Source: Acidimicrobiia bacterium (GTDB lineage Bacteria > Actinomycetota > Acidimicrobiia > Spongiisociales > UBA11373). Taken from it: a DNA stretch of 64,000 bases. Shown in pieces: positions 25,815-34,733 of the stretch. The position numbers were made by a program, and so were the translations under genes. The first letter of the stretch is position 1. Each line of letters begins with the position of its first letter. The DNA lies in contig JAJCYA010000086.1 of the NCBI GenBank assembly GCA_029263095.1, positions 1 to 64,000 on the forward strand, in the 5' to 3' direction. The notes under the pieces are model-generated. The model saw nothing but the letters and a program-made list of their open reading frames with translations, did no database searches and was not told the origin of the DNA.

Positions 25815-26608
25815 CGCTCGAGGATCCGCACCTCGTCACGTCGCACCGAACCACCAAGCGACGCTCTACCCGGCGCCCACATCAGCTGGATGGTCGAAGG
25901 GTGACCGATTTCCTCTCCCTGATGGATTGTGATCGCACCCTCCGGCTCACCCTCGAACGTGCGGACGGCGGCGTAGGCAGAGGCAGCGCTCCCGGTCGCC
26001 GGATCCTCGGGCACACCGGCACCCGGTGCAAAGAACCGCACTCTCAGATCGTCTCCCTGGGACCCGACGATGTAGGTCATCCCGGCACCAACCTCAGTCA
26101 ACTTGGGAATGTCGGGGGAGGCCTTCGACACTGCCTCGGCCGTACCCAGGTCGAGTACGAGATACGGCAGCGGCATCATCGCCCACCACGCCCGTACCGG
26201 CTCGGGAATCCCGGCGGCGGCGGCGATGTCTGCCCCATCATCGGCGACTCGGACGTCTGCGACCAATGGAGTGTCGACCCACGCGGAATCGGCTTCCGCG
26301 CTGAATGGGATCGACCCAACACCACACGTCATCTCGGTGACGGTGCCGGGTCCCATCGACGCCAACACCCACGCCGCCCCCACCAACGGATGGCCCGCAA
26401 AGGGCATCTCTATTGCCGGAGTAAAGATCCTCACATGGGGGGTCCCCTCCTCCATCCAGTCGATAAAGACCGTCTCGGAGAACCCCAACTCAGTTGCGAT
26501 GGTCTGCATCGTTTCATCGTCGAGACCGGTCAGATCGTTGACCACCCCGAGGTGGTTCCCCCCGATATCTCCCCGGGTGAATACGCGCAGAACATGACAA
26601 GGCCGCAT
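25811..26608 (-). CDS. PhzF-family isomerase-like protein
   Basis: 265 residues from ATG 26608. The catalytic Glu is in ATELGFSETVFID. The second conserved segment is EMPFAGHPLVGAAWVL, and the C-terminal lobe has RVRFFAPGAGVPEDPATGSAASAYAAV (EDPATGSA). PhzF homologues include phenazine and diaminopimelate-epimerase-like enzymes, most with unknown substrates. No phenazine genes are nearby, so I do not assign one. Confidence 0.88.
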   Translation of the reverse strand: MRPCHVLRVFTRGDIGGNHLGVVNDLTGLDDETMQTIATELGFSETVFIDWMEEGTPHVRIFTPAIEMPFAGHPLVGAAWVLASMGPGTVTEMTCGVGSIPFSAEADSAWVDTPLVADVRVADDGADIAAAAGIPEPVRAWWAMMPLPYLVLDLGTAEAVSKASPDIPKLTEVGAGMTYIVGSQGDDLRVRFFAPGAGVPEDPATGSAASAYAAVRTFEGEPEGAITIHQGEEIGHPSTIQLMWAPGRASLGGSVRRDEVRILER

Positions 26609-26790
26609 TCCGGAGACGCTAGTGGGGTCATGAGAGGTGAGTCGATAGGCGGGCACCGTGACCACCCGAACCAAGCCAAGACGAATCCTGGCGGTTTCGG
26701 TTCTCGTCGTGGTCGGTGCTTGCACCGAACGACCAGCGACCAGCATCTAGCCTTGGCAACTACTAGTCGTCGAACGCCTGCTGCAACTCC

Positions 26791-27006
26791 ATGGACATCT
26801 TCAACATCAACGAATTGCTCGCTCAGCTGATGCTGGCATTGGGTGCCGCGCTTGCCATCGGAAACGCCTACGCCCTCATCCAGAACCGACGTGGCGTGCG
26901 ACCCAAGAACATGGAAGGCGAGTTGCATCGGGGGCGGGCGTGGTGGCTGATCTCGGTCGGTGTGGTCATCACCGGTTGGGCGGCAGCAAGCCTTCTAGCC
27001 CTCTAG
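26791..27006 (+). CDS. Small membrane protein, unknown
   Basis: 71 residues with two hydrophobic segments (LLAQLMLALGAALAIGNAYAL and WWLISVGVVITGWAAASLLAL) and a polar loop with QNRRGVRPKN. The short conserved-looking layout and the neighbouring tRNA suggest a genuine gene. The function is unknown. Confidence 0.65.
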   Translation: MDIFNINELLAQLMLALGAALAIGNAYALIQNRRGVRPKNMEGELHRGRAWWLISVGVVITGWAAASLLAL

Positions 27007-27030
27007 ACAAGCATTACGATGGCGCCCACC

Positions 27031-27101
27031 GCGGGTGTAGTTCAATGGCAGAACACAAGCTTCCCAAGCTTGATACGGGGGTTCGATTCCCCTCACCCGC
27101 T
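27031..27101 (+). tRNA. tRNA-Gly (anticodon UCC)
   Basis: A full cloverleaf can be drawn. Acceptor GCGGGTG pairs with CACCCGC, the D arm is GTTC/GAAC, the anticodon arm CAAGC-TTCCCAA-GCTTG has TCC at the centre, and the T arm has the TTCGATT loop. CCA is not encoded. The final 23 bases of its 3' end, to 27102, are repeated at 27227-27249. Confidence 0.95.
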
Positions 27102-27226
27102 CTACCGGGACCTGCCCTTCAGCCCCCGCCGTCTAACCGACGGCGGAACCCTCATCGGCCCGCCGAGCATGCCTCTCCCCCAGACCGGCTCGCGACCCAA
27201 CTCTGCACCCGGACTCGAGCGCAGCA

Positions 27227-27249
27227 GGTTCGATTCCCCTCACCCGCTC
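27227..27249 (+). repeat. Duplicated tRNA-Gly 3' end (att-like direct repeat)
   Basis: 23 bases identical to 27080-27102, the T-loop and acceptor end of the tRNA-Gly gene plus one base beyond. The bases to its left do not form a tRNA. Such a duplicate is what tyrosine-recombinase integration into a tRNA leaves, but only about 125 bases lie between the copies and no integrase is present, so a lost element is the reading (inference). Confidence 0.8.
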
Positions 27250-27315
27250 CAGCATCTCCCGCCTCGAGTCCTAACAGCGATCGCCAAAGCCCCCGTGGGG
27301 AAGTCCGGTGTTTCC

Positions 27316-27433
27316 GATCCTTCCCCCCTTGTGGGGGAAGTCCGTGAGGAGCAAAGCGACGAGGGGGATGGGGGGTTCCTGAGCCTTCCCCCACCGGCTC
27401 GCTCCGCTCGCTGACCCTCGTCCGTGGGAGTAG
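27316..27433. repeat. 118-bp intergenic repeat element, copy 2
   Basis: The second copy of the element at 11919-12037, in the same orientation, with a few substitutions and small indels in the final third. It lies directly after the duplicated tRNA end. The plus strand translates as SPLVGEVREEQSDEG in one frame. A short partial copy, CCCGTGGGGAAGTCCG, precedes it near 27292. The rest of 27102-27466 shows no gene. Confidence 0.75.
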
Positions 27434-27466
27434 CCCTCGCGCTGGCCGTACGGAAGCTCTAGACCC

Positions 27467-28003
27467 TCATCCAAGCCTTGTCGCCAGACGCACCATCGTT
27501 CGCTGGGCTCGAATCGTCATGGGACCAAGAATCCTGCTCAACGAACTCAGGTCGAGTCCGGATTCCGACATGGTCCCCTTCGGGAGCCAATACATCTCGC
27601 GGCCATCAAGAGCGAGATGATCATCACGGGGTGCCAGAGCCACCGCAGACTCCCAAGCCGAGACGGTCGGCCGAGTCGAGAGAAGCGCGACCTGAATGTT
27701 CCCGGCCGAGGCAGCTGTCGCGGCATCCGAGAAGGGCTGCTTCTTCGAAATCTCGATGACATCACCGGCGCTGCGCAGGAACGTCGGTACCGAATAGCCC
27801 AGCCTTTTCCTGAGGGTGAACTCGATCAGGGCTTGCACGTTCGCTGTGGGCTCCCGCCCCGATTGGAACACAACGTTCCCACTCGCCAGGAATGCCGACA
27901 CCCGTTCGAAGTTCATGGACTCGAAATAGGTACAGAGCTCAGCGTTCCTGACCCGACGCCCGCTGACGTTCAAGCCCCGCAGAAAGGCAACGCAAGTGGG
28001 CAT
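27467..28003 (-). CDS. DUF1697-family protein
   Basis: 178 residues. The family hallmarks are at the N-terminus, VAFLRGLNVSGRRVRNAEL (YIALLRGINVGG-like), LASGNVVFQSG, and at the C-terminus MTIRAQRTMVRLATRL (TxRNWNTxxKL-like). DUF1697 proteins are widespread single-domain proteins with no proven activity. It is a single unit. Confidence 0.9.
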   Translation of the reverse strand: MPTCVAFLRGLNVSGRRVRNAELCTYFESMNFERVSAFLASGNVVFQSGREPTANVQALIEFTLRKRLGYSVPTFLRSAGDVIEISKKQPFSDAATAASAGNIQVALLSTRPTVSAWESAVALAPRDDHLALDGREMYWLPKGTMSESGLDLSSLSRILGPMTIRAQRTMVRLATRLG

Positions 28004-28256
28004 GGCGCGATCGTAACGAGGTCGCTCGATACGGGACCCTCCATCGGCTCACCCTTAAGTGTCTGAGTCCACCTCGCAATAGGGCCACCCGGCCCGTGCG
28101 AGCAGGGTGTCTCGCTGGAATACTTCCCCGGAGATCGCAACCAATGATGGAGAAGACTGCACGCGCCGGACGTGACCGGGAACGGCCGTGCTCCACACCT
28201 CAATGCCAGATCAGTCTGACGTCGTTGCGTGTACTCGATCACGCTGGGAGAACGGA

Positions 28257-30539
28257 ATGGCACGGCGCAGCATCGGCATCATCGCCCGAATCGGACGTTG
28301 GTGTTTCGTCCACCGCACGGCCGCGGTCATCCTATGGGTGGCCGGTCTCGCCGTCCTCCTCAGTCTCTCCGGTGTCGTGGGTACCGCGTACGCCGAGGAC
28401 CTCGAGATTCCCGAGTCGCAGAGCCGCACCGGATTCGACGTTCTCGATGAGTACTTCGCAGGACTCGGCACCGGATTCTCAGGATCGATTGTGTTCGAGG
28501 CCGATCAGGGGGTAGATGACCCCGAAGTTGTGGCAGCAATGAATGCCATGTTCGCCTCCGCAGGCGAAATCGAAGGCATCACGATCCAGAGCCCGTACGA
28601 GGGGTTCGGTGGGGGCGTGAGTACCGACGGAGGTGTTGCGTTCGCCGAGGTGCAGATAAGCGTCGATCTCACGTTCAACGACATGATGGCTGCCGGCGAG
28701 CAGATCACCGCTCTCCGCCCCGAAATCGACGGACTAACAGTGGAGATCGGCGGCGAGGCGCTCGCTCCGTTCGAGACGCCGCAATCCGAGATGATCGGAG
28801 TGGCCTTCGCCATCTTCGTGCTCATCCTCTCCTTCGGCTCGGTTCTGGCAATGGGTCTCCCGATCTCGGTTGCCCTCGCGGGCGTTTCCGGTGGTATCGG
28901 ACTCGTGTCGCTCCTCACTCACGCAATCTCGGTGCCGGAATTCGCCTTAACGATTTCGGTCATGATCGGGCTGGGTGTGGGTATCGACTACGCACTCTTT
29001 ATCGTCACCAGGTTCAGAGAGGGTCGTCACCGCGGTCAGAGTCACGAAGAGGCACTCGTGATGGCGATGGACACGTCCGGACGTGCCGTGATCTTTGCTG
29101 GCATGACCGTCGTTATCTCACTCCTCGGCATGCTGCTGATGGGACTGGCGTTCGTTTCTGGTCTCGCCGTCGCAGCTGCAACGGCCGTGCTCATGACGAT
29201 GATCGCCGCCCTCACTCTGCTGCCCGCTCTGATCGGGTTCGCCGGAGACCGGATCGAGGTCACTAGGAGACGCGGTCTCATCGCCGCGTCACTTGTCGCC
29301 GTGGCGCTCCTCGGCCTGGGGCTCAGCATCAGTCCGCTGCTGGTAGCGCTCCCACTCGCCGTGGTCGTTCTACTCGCTGGATTCGCCATCGCACCGCTGC
29401 GCGCCGAGGTGAAGCGCCGTGAACAGAAGCCACTCGACGAGACCGTCGCCTACCGGTTCAGCAGATTCGTCCAGCACCGGCCGTGGACGATTGCGATCTC
29501 GGGCGCCGCGTTCCTGCTCATTCTGGCGACTCCGGTTCTCGGGTTGCGTCTCGGGTTCAGCGATGAAGGCAACTTCGCTGAGGAAACGACCACCCGCAAG
29601 GCCTACGAAATGCTGGCGGAAGGCTTTGGACCAGGGTTCAACGGACCGCTGCTCTTGACCGGAGTAGGAGGTATGGAGGATCTGCCGACGGTACAGGCCC
29701 TTATCCAGACCCTGAGAGCAACGCCGGGAGTAGCCAGCGTCTCAGACCCATTCCCCAACGACTTCGCAAATCCAGAGGCCGTGCTGGTACAAGTGATCCC
29801 GTCCACGGCCCCACAGGATGAGACAACCAGCGACCTTGTAGCTCTGCTTCGCAACGAAGTGATTCCCTCAGTCACCGACGGGACCGGCCTGGAAGTCAAC
29901 GTGACCGGTGGCGTCGCAGTCGCCATCGACTTCACCGACTACCTGTCCCGGCGCACCCCCTACTTCTTCGCTGCCGTGTTGACGCTGTCGTTCCTGCTTC
30001 TCATGATCGTGTTCAGATCGGTGCTGATTCCTGTGAAGGCCGTGATCATGAACCTCCTATCGATCAGTGCGGCCTACGGAGTTGTGATTGCGATCTTCCA
30101 GTGGGGATGGTTCGGGAGCCTGTTCGGGCTCGAACCGGCACCGATCGAGCCGTTCGTCCCGATGATGATGTTTGCCGTCGTCTTCGGGCTCTCGATGGAC
30201 TACGAAGTCTTCTTGCTCTCGCGAATTCGGGAGGAGTACAGCAAGTCGGGCGACCCGGGCGGTTCGGTGGCCGACGGGCTGGCGGCGACCGCACGGGTGA
30301 TCACGGCGGCGGCGGCAATCATGGTTGTCGTATTCGGGGCCTTCCTGTTTGAGGATTCGCGGGTCATCAAGCTCTTCGGAGTCGGACTCGGGTTCGCCGT
30401 CCTCATTGATGCGACGGTGGTTCGAATGCTGCTTGTCCCCGCCACAATGGAGTTGCTCGGATCCAGGAACTGGTGGATACCGGGATGGCTTGACAGAATC
30501 CTGCCTCGAGTTGGATTCGAGGGAAGCCAAGAGGACTGA
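28257..30539 (+). CDS. MMPL-family RND transporter
   Basis: 760 residues from ATG 28257, with GGGAG 7 bases upstream. It has the MMPL layout: one N-terminal helix, an outer domain of about 140 residues, five or six helices, then a repeat of the same. The first membrane core contains LGVGIDYALFIVTRFREG and the second FGLSMDYEVFLLSRIREEY (GxxxDYxxFLxxRxRE), with the Asp-Tyr proton-relay pair. MMPL proteins export lipids or small molecules across the cytoplasmic membrane. The cargo is not readable. The stop is adjacent to the GNAT gene's stop on the other strand. Confidence 0.93.
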   Translation: MARRSIGIIARIGRWCFVHRTAAVILWVAGLAVLLSLSGVVGTAYAEDLEIPESQSRTGFDVLDEYFAGLGTGFSGSIVFEADQGVDDPEVVAAMNAMFASAGEIEGITIQSPYEGFGGGVSTDGGVAFAEVQISVDLTFNDMMAAGEQITALRPEIDGLTVEIGGEALAPFETPQSEMIGVAFAIFVLILSFGSVLAMGLPISVALAGVSGGIGLVSLLTHAISVPEFALTISVMIGLGVGIDYALFIVTRFREGRHRGQSHEEALVMAMDTSGRAVIFAGMTVVISLLGMLLMGLAFVSGLAVAAATAVLMTMIAALTLLPALIGFAGDRIEVTRRRGLIAASLVAVALLGLGLSISPLLVALPLAVVVLLAGFAIAPLRAEVKRREQKPLDETVAYRFSRFVQHRPWTIAISGAAFLLILATPVLGLRLGFSDEGNFAEETTTRKAYEMLAEGFGPGFNGPLLLTGVGGMEDLPTVQALIQTLRATPGVASVSDPFPNDFANPEAVLVQVIPSTAPQDETTSDLVALLRNEVIPSVTDGTGLEVNVTGGVAVAIDFTDYLSRRTPYFFAAVLTLSFLLLMIVFRSVLIPVKAVIMNLLSISAAYGVVIAIFQWGWFGSLFGLEPAPIEPFVPMMMFAVVFGLSMDYEVFLLSRIREEYSKSGDPGGSVADGLAATARVITAAAAIMVVVFGAFLFEDSRVIKLFGVGLGFAVLIDATVVRMLLVPATMELLGSRNWWIPGWLDRILPRVGFEGSQED

Positions 30540-30929
30540 TCAGAGCGGGATGAGCCCGGCGTTGGTCGACTCGAAGCCGCAACCGGCGTAATAGAACTCC
30601 CGGAGGTGATCCTCGAAGTCGACATGGAGCCACTCACAACCGGCGGCGCGTGCACCTGAAGCTGCCGCCGCAACGAGTTGCATTCCTATGCCGGATCTTC
30701 GGCGGTCGGAGACAACGATCGTGTCGAGGACGAACGCGTGGACACCTCCATCCCACGCCACGTTGACGAATCCGATCAGCCGATCCCTCTCCCTCGCGGT
30801 CACCCACCCGAGGCTGTGGTTGTTGACCTGAGACCACCAATCGAAGTCGGCCGGTTCATGGCCGAACGCCTCGCCGTGCACGACCTCCACCTCGACTGAT
30901 TCGAAGGCCCCACGCCATCTGACGTCCAT
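30540..30929 (-). CDS. GNAT-family N-acetyltransferase
   Basis: 129 residues from ATG 30929. The acetyl-CoA loop is VVSDRRRSGIGMQLVAAA (R-R-x-G-I-G) and the end of the fold is LREFYYAGCGFESTNAGLIPL. The N-terminal strands are short but present (VEVEVVHGEAFGHEPADF). The substrate is unknown. It directly follows the mthfr-like gene on the minus strand with a 49-base gap, and meets the MMPL gene's stop end to end. Confidence 0.82.
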   Translation of the reverse strand: MDVRWRGAFESVEVEVVHGEAFGHEPADFDWWSQVNNHSLGWVTARERDRLIGFVNVAWDGGVHAFVLDTIVVSDRRRSGIGMQLVAAAASGARAAGCEWLHVDFEDHLREFYYAGCGFESTNAGLIPL

Positions 30930-30978
30930 GGAGCTCACTATTCCACGCTTGCCTTCTCGACGCACGCGTGTTCCGTGT

Positions 30979-31845
30979 TCACGCGAGTTGAGCCACAACG
31001 CCGCGGCGCCAGCGCTCAGCAGCCCGAACCTGGTTGTACGTAAACAGATGGAATCCGGCGATGCCCAAAGACTGATCGGTAGCCAGGTTGCCGAGGCTCA
31101 AAACCAAATCCGAGGCCTTGCGTCCACCGGGTCGCAGCAGACGGGTTACGAGTCGGGGGTGTTCAAACATGAACTGGAGCGACCGCCCGACGCCGACGCT
31201 CATCCCGAGGGACATGAGTCCGGTGATGTCGGCGACGGCCGGAATCCCCAGCCAGATAGGAAGGTCGATTCCCCGCAGACGCTGGATACCGATCCATTCG
31301 GAGGTCTGGTCTACGTCGAAACAGATCTGGGTCGTGATCCAGCCGGCGTCTGATGCCTTCTCAACAAGGGATCTGTCGAGCGGTTCCTGCGGGATCACAT
31401 GATGTCCCTCGGGATACCCGCCGATACCGATCTCATGAAGCGAACTGCCCATGTCCTCGATCGCGTCCATCAAGGCACCGGCATCCCTGAAGGCTCCCGG
31501 CGACTCCGCGACCCCCCCGACCACCAGGGCCCGTCCGATGTCGGCCCTACCCAACTCATCGAGACATGCGGCCAACTCATCTCGGTCGCCGAACAGCTGA
31601 GCCGCAAGGTGGGGGATGACCACGAACCCACGCCGGCTCAATTCGACGGCGAGATCAATCGTGGGGTCCATTCCAAGACCGGGGTCCGCCGTCACCGCCA
31701 CCTCCGCCCCGACGGGGAGATGATCCGACTGCGATAGAGCGTTGCCCAAGGGAAGCAATTCGTAGCGCACGTCGTCCAGCAGGCGATGGATCTCGGCCCG
31801 CGCTCCATCTGTCAGTTGCAGCCGGCGCCTCTTCCCGAACGACAC
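30979..31845 (-). CDS. Methylenetetrahydrofolate reductase-like protein (non-canonical)
   Basis: 288 residues from GTG 31845, the usual MetF length. Recognisable MTHFR elements: GIGGYPEGHHVIPQEPLD and WITTQICFDVDQTSEW (TQxxFD), plus IDLPIWLGIPAVADITGL. The N-terminal FEFFPP motif with the catalytic Glu of flavin-type MetF is missing and reads GAEVAVTADPGLGMD instead. Similar non-flavin MTHFRs have been described in mycobacteria. Reduction of methylene-THF for methionine synthesis is inferred. Upstream the metzincin gene ends at 31850, so the two overlap in operon. Confidence 0.72.
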   Translation of the reverse strand: MSFGKRRRLQLTDGARAEIHRLLDDVRYELLPLGNALSQSDHLPVGAEVAVTADPGLGMDPTIDLAVELSRRGFVVIPHLAAQLFGDRDELAACLDELGRADIGRALVVGGVAESPGAFRDAGALMDAIEDMGSSLHEIGIGGYPEGHHVIPQEPLDRSLVEKASDAGWITTQICFDVDQTSEWIGIQRLRGIDLPIWLGIPAVADITGLMSLGMSVGVGRSLQFMFEHPRLVTRLLRPGGRKASDLVLSLGNLATDQSLGIAGFHLFTYNQVRAAERWRRGVVAQLA

Positions 31846-31849
31846 TGCG

Positions 31850-33325
31850 TCAACCCGGTGCCGGATAGAGCAGGGGATGCCTGCGCACCATCCAGGCCTG
31901 ATCCTCTGACATAGTCGTCCCGTCCCCGTCGTAAAACATGAAGTTGTCGGCGTCGTGCCCTTCGCATTCGAACAGATCGATGAAGCCGTCGCCGTTTGTG
32001 TCCCGCTCGCCATAACGGCATTCCGGTGTGTCGTCCATCAGGTCGAACAACAAGCCATCGCCCTCGCTTGTGTGATAGAGCCCCAGGTGATGACCCGCCT
32101 CATGCCACACAACAACCGCCCGGGCGAACAGATCACGCTCCGGTTCCTCGGGATCGGGTGAAGCCATGCCGGCCACACACGAAAGACCCGAGCCGGCGAG
32201 CAGCGCCGTCCCCGGCAGTCCGGCGGAGCTTCCTTCGAGGATCGCTTCGGGATCGTCACCGTCGAGCCTGTCCACAATGGCGAAGTTGAGGGCTCTCATC
32301 TCACCGACCGACGAGGACATCTCCCGGCACAGACCCCGCAGGTCGTCGTCGCTGCCACCCTCGACGAACCTAAGCACCGAATACCGTTCGATCACGTCGG
32401 GAGGTGGATCAACAAAGGTCATCGACCCAATGGCGATCCCGTGACGGCCGAGCACGGCCTCTCCCGCCGTGCGGAATCGCTGCTCGAGAGCCGAGCGATC
32501 AAACTGTTCGTGGGTCGCCATCCAGAAAACAACGTCGAGCAGCTGCGGACCATCTCCACTTCCCGACCGTACAAGTGCTCCGGAAGTGGTGATCTCGTCT
32601 GTGGCTTCGAAGGCTATCGAGTACTCGCCGACCTCCAGATCCACCTGCTCCTTGATCGGCGCGTAGATGGCCGCTTCACCGAAGTTGGAGAGCTCGCCGT
32701 ACTCCAGCCCGATCGCGTTGCCAACATCCTCACCCGACGGCGCGATCACGCCGGTTACAAAGACCTGGGCATCGGGATCTGCGGTCCTGGCGAACGCTAG
32801 GAACGAGATGTCGCCCGGACCAATCTCCACAGAAACTCGGCCCTTCCGACCTAGCGCCCCCCCATCGACCCTGCGCACATCCGCCGCGACGCTGGATATC
32901 GGTGGCAACTCCGGGTCGGATGCGATTGTCGTCACCGGCGACCCGCCCGTTGGATCGAGCCCCGCCGCAGCGAGGATGAGGAGCTCGTCATAGAGCACGT
33001 CATCGATCGCATCAACCAACCCTGCCGCAGTCTCAGGATCGAGCCCCTCGACAAACTCGACATCGCCTTCGACGCCCACACTCTCGATCAGAGCGAGGTA
33101 GTCCTCGTCGTCGAGCGAATCGAGTAGTGCGAACACATCGTCGACCGGAAGGTTGAGAACTACCTCCACGGCCGCGTCGAACGGATCCTGCGTCTCAATA
33201 GTCACCGGTGTTTCGACCGCGCTCGTACCGAACTCGACCGTGTCGTCATCCCCACAGGCAGTGACGATGAGGAGCAAGACGAGGACCAGCCCGGCGCTAT
33301 GACGTAGGTGGGACAGAGGATTCAT
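31850..33325 (-). CDS. Metzincin-like zinc metallopeptidase lipoprotein
   Basis: 491 residues from ATG 33325. The signal peptide SAGLVLVLLLIVTACGDDD carries the lipobox. The zinc site is VVWHEAGHHLGLYHTSE (HExxHxxGxxH) at about residues 412-428. Behind it, DTNGDGFIDLFE is a calcium-loop-like sequence and NFMFYDGD may act as the Met-turn. The family resembles outer-membrane or wall lipoproteins with a C-terminal metzincin domain. The long N-terminal region is acidic and of unknown role. Confidence 0.85.
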   Translation of the reverse strand: MNPLSHLRHSAGLVLVLLLIVTACGDDDTVEFGTSAVETPVTIETQDPFDAAVEVVLNLPVDDVFALLDSLDDEDYLALIESVGVEGDVEFVEGLDPETAAGLVDAIDDVLYDELLILAAAGLDPTGGSPVTTIASDPELPPISSVAADVRRVDGGALGRKGRVSVEIGPGDISFLAFARTADPDAQVFVTGVIAPSGEDVGNAIGLEYGELSNFGEAAIYAPIKEQVDLEVGEYSIAFEATDEITTSGALVRSGSGDGPQLLDVVFWMATHEQFDRSALEQRFRTAGEAVLGRHGIAIGSMTFVDPPPDVIERYSVLRFVEGGSDDDLRGLCREMSSSVGEMRALNFAIVDRLDGDDPEAILEGSSAGLPGTALLAGSGLSCVAGMASPDPEEPERDLFARAVVVWHEAGHHLGLYHTSEGDGLLFDLMDDTPECRYGERDTNGDGFIDLFECEGHDADNFMFYDGDGTTMSEDQAWMVRRHPLLYPAPG

Positions 33326-33464
33326 TGGGACCGCCGAGAGCCTACGACACCAGTGCACTCAGACCGAACGATTCCGAACCCGCCCTACACCACCGATCAG
33401 TTACAGTCGGCGCGCCGATCCACCGTATGGATCCGGTTTCCAGACCCGATCAGGTACTTCCCCA

Positions 33465-33995
33465 ATGCTGCTGACCATCCTCGGCGTCGCTCTCGTATTC
33501 GTCATGCGTGTCATCGACGTATCGATCAACACGGTGCGAATCGTTGTGATGATGCGTGGCCAGATTCGCCTTGCAGCGCTCCTCGGGTTCTTCGAATCAC
33601 TGTTCTGGATCACCGCGGCTTCGCTCGTCTTTGCCAACCTGGGCAACCCGATCAGAGCTGTGGCGTTTGCGGCCGGTTTCGCGACAGGTGTACTCGTAGG
33701 GGGCTTCGTAGAGCGCCGCATCGCGATGGGTACGGCATTCGTCCGAGTGGTGGCACCACTGGACAGTCTCCAGGTAGCGCCGCGCCTCCGCGAAGAGGGC
33801 TTCCCGGTGACCGTGGTAAACGCACACGGTCGAGACGGCGAGGTCCGACTCTCGTTCTTGGTGACGCCGCGCAAGCAGGTAACGCGGGCGCTCACGATCG
33901 TCCGCGAGGTCAACCCTGAGGCCTTCGTCACCGTCGAAGAGGTGAATCTCCCCGACCTGGAGCGTCTGCGACGGAGCACCTCGGTCCGCAAGTAG
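33465..33995 (+). CDS. DUF5698/DUF2179 membrane protein (UPF0316 type)
   Basis: 176 residues. Three membrane segments come first, including ITAASLVFANLGNPIRAVAFAAGFATGVLVGGFVERRIAMG, then a cytoplasmic ferredoxin-like DUF2179 domain ending VNPEAFVTVEEV. The pattern matches the UPF0316 family (B. subtilis YebE type). The DUF2179 part is thought to bind a small ligand. It is a single unit; the function is unknown. Confidence 0.85.
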   Translation: MLLTILGVALVFVMRVIDVSINTVRIVVMMRGQIRLAALLGFFESLFWITAASLVFANLGNPIRAVAFAAGFATGVLVGGFVERRIAMGTAFVRVVAPLDSLQVAPRLREEGFPVTVVNAHGRDGEVRLSFLVTPRKQVTRALTIVREVNPEAFVTVEEVNLPDLERLRRSTSVRK

Positions 33996-34090
33996 AGGCG
34001 TCCGCCAACCTCCCGCAAGGCTTATCGCGCAACGCATCACTCAAGGGTTGCGACGGAGCACCGATACCGTATCGACGCCCAGAGGATGCT

Positions 34091-34636
34091 ATGACTCCTC
34101 CGCACGAGAGCGTCGAGGACGATACAGGATTCACCCTGATCGAGCTGATGGTTGCCATTGCAATCGTCGGAGTTCTACTCGCCATTGCTATTCCGACCTT
34201 CACGGGCTTTCTCGGTCGGGCGGACGACATTTCGGCTCAGACGACCCTCAGGATCGGCGAGGAGACCGCTCAGTTCATCGGTATTGCGACGGGATCGTTC
34301 CCGGCCAACGCTGAGCTGCTCACTCTCCTCCCTCAGTTGGAACCAAACATCGAGTGGGTAGCAGCCGACGTCTCGTGGACCGGTCCCCTCATGGTCTCCA
34401 TCTCCCGCGTCGGACCAGATCTATCGGGAATCCGCGGCCTGTCATCTCGTAGTCTCTCGTTTCTGGACGACGGCGGCGATGACGACGATCAGGTGACCTT
34501 TGCGGTCCGATCAGATTCGGGGAAGTGCTTCTACACCCGAGTGAGCCTCAACTCCGACGTGGTGCGTGCCGTCGCAGCCGATGCGGCTTCGTGTGTCACC
34601 GAAGACTTCCAGAGCGGCTCCGGCACTGGATGGTAG
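34091..34636 (+). CDS. Type IV pilin-like (pseudopilin) protein
   Basis: 181 residues. The prepilin site is DTGFTLIELMVAIAIVGVLLAIAIP, with cleavage between Gly and Phe and the mature Glu at position 5. The soluble part has a Cys pair (FYTRVSLNS... and ASC), typical of a C-terminal disulfide. No pilus assembly ATPase, PilC or prepilin peptidase is in the window, so partners must lie elsewhere. A standalone pseudopilin of this kind may be assembled by a distant type II or IV system. Confidence 0.88.
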   Translation: MTPPHESVEDDTGFTLIELMVAIAIVGVLLAIAIPTFTGFLGRADDISAQTTLRIGEETAQFIGIATGSFPANAELLTLLPQLEPNIEWVAADVSWTGPLMVSISRVGPDLSGIRGLSSRSLSFLDDGGDDDDQVTFAVRSDSGKCFYTRVSLNSDVVRAVAADAASCVTEDFQSGSGTGW

Positions 34637-34733
34637 AACGGGTCGAGAGAGCTATCCGCCGCTGAGGTCGCGACGTCTAGCCTGGACAGGCACCAGACCC
34701 GGATAGGTCCACCATCCGTCCGAAAGAGCAATC

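Noticed and set aside
27227-27249. A second tRNA gene
   Set aside because: Only the 3' end is present; no acceptor, D or anticodon arm can be folded from the bases to the left.
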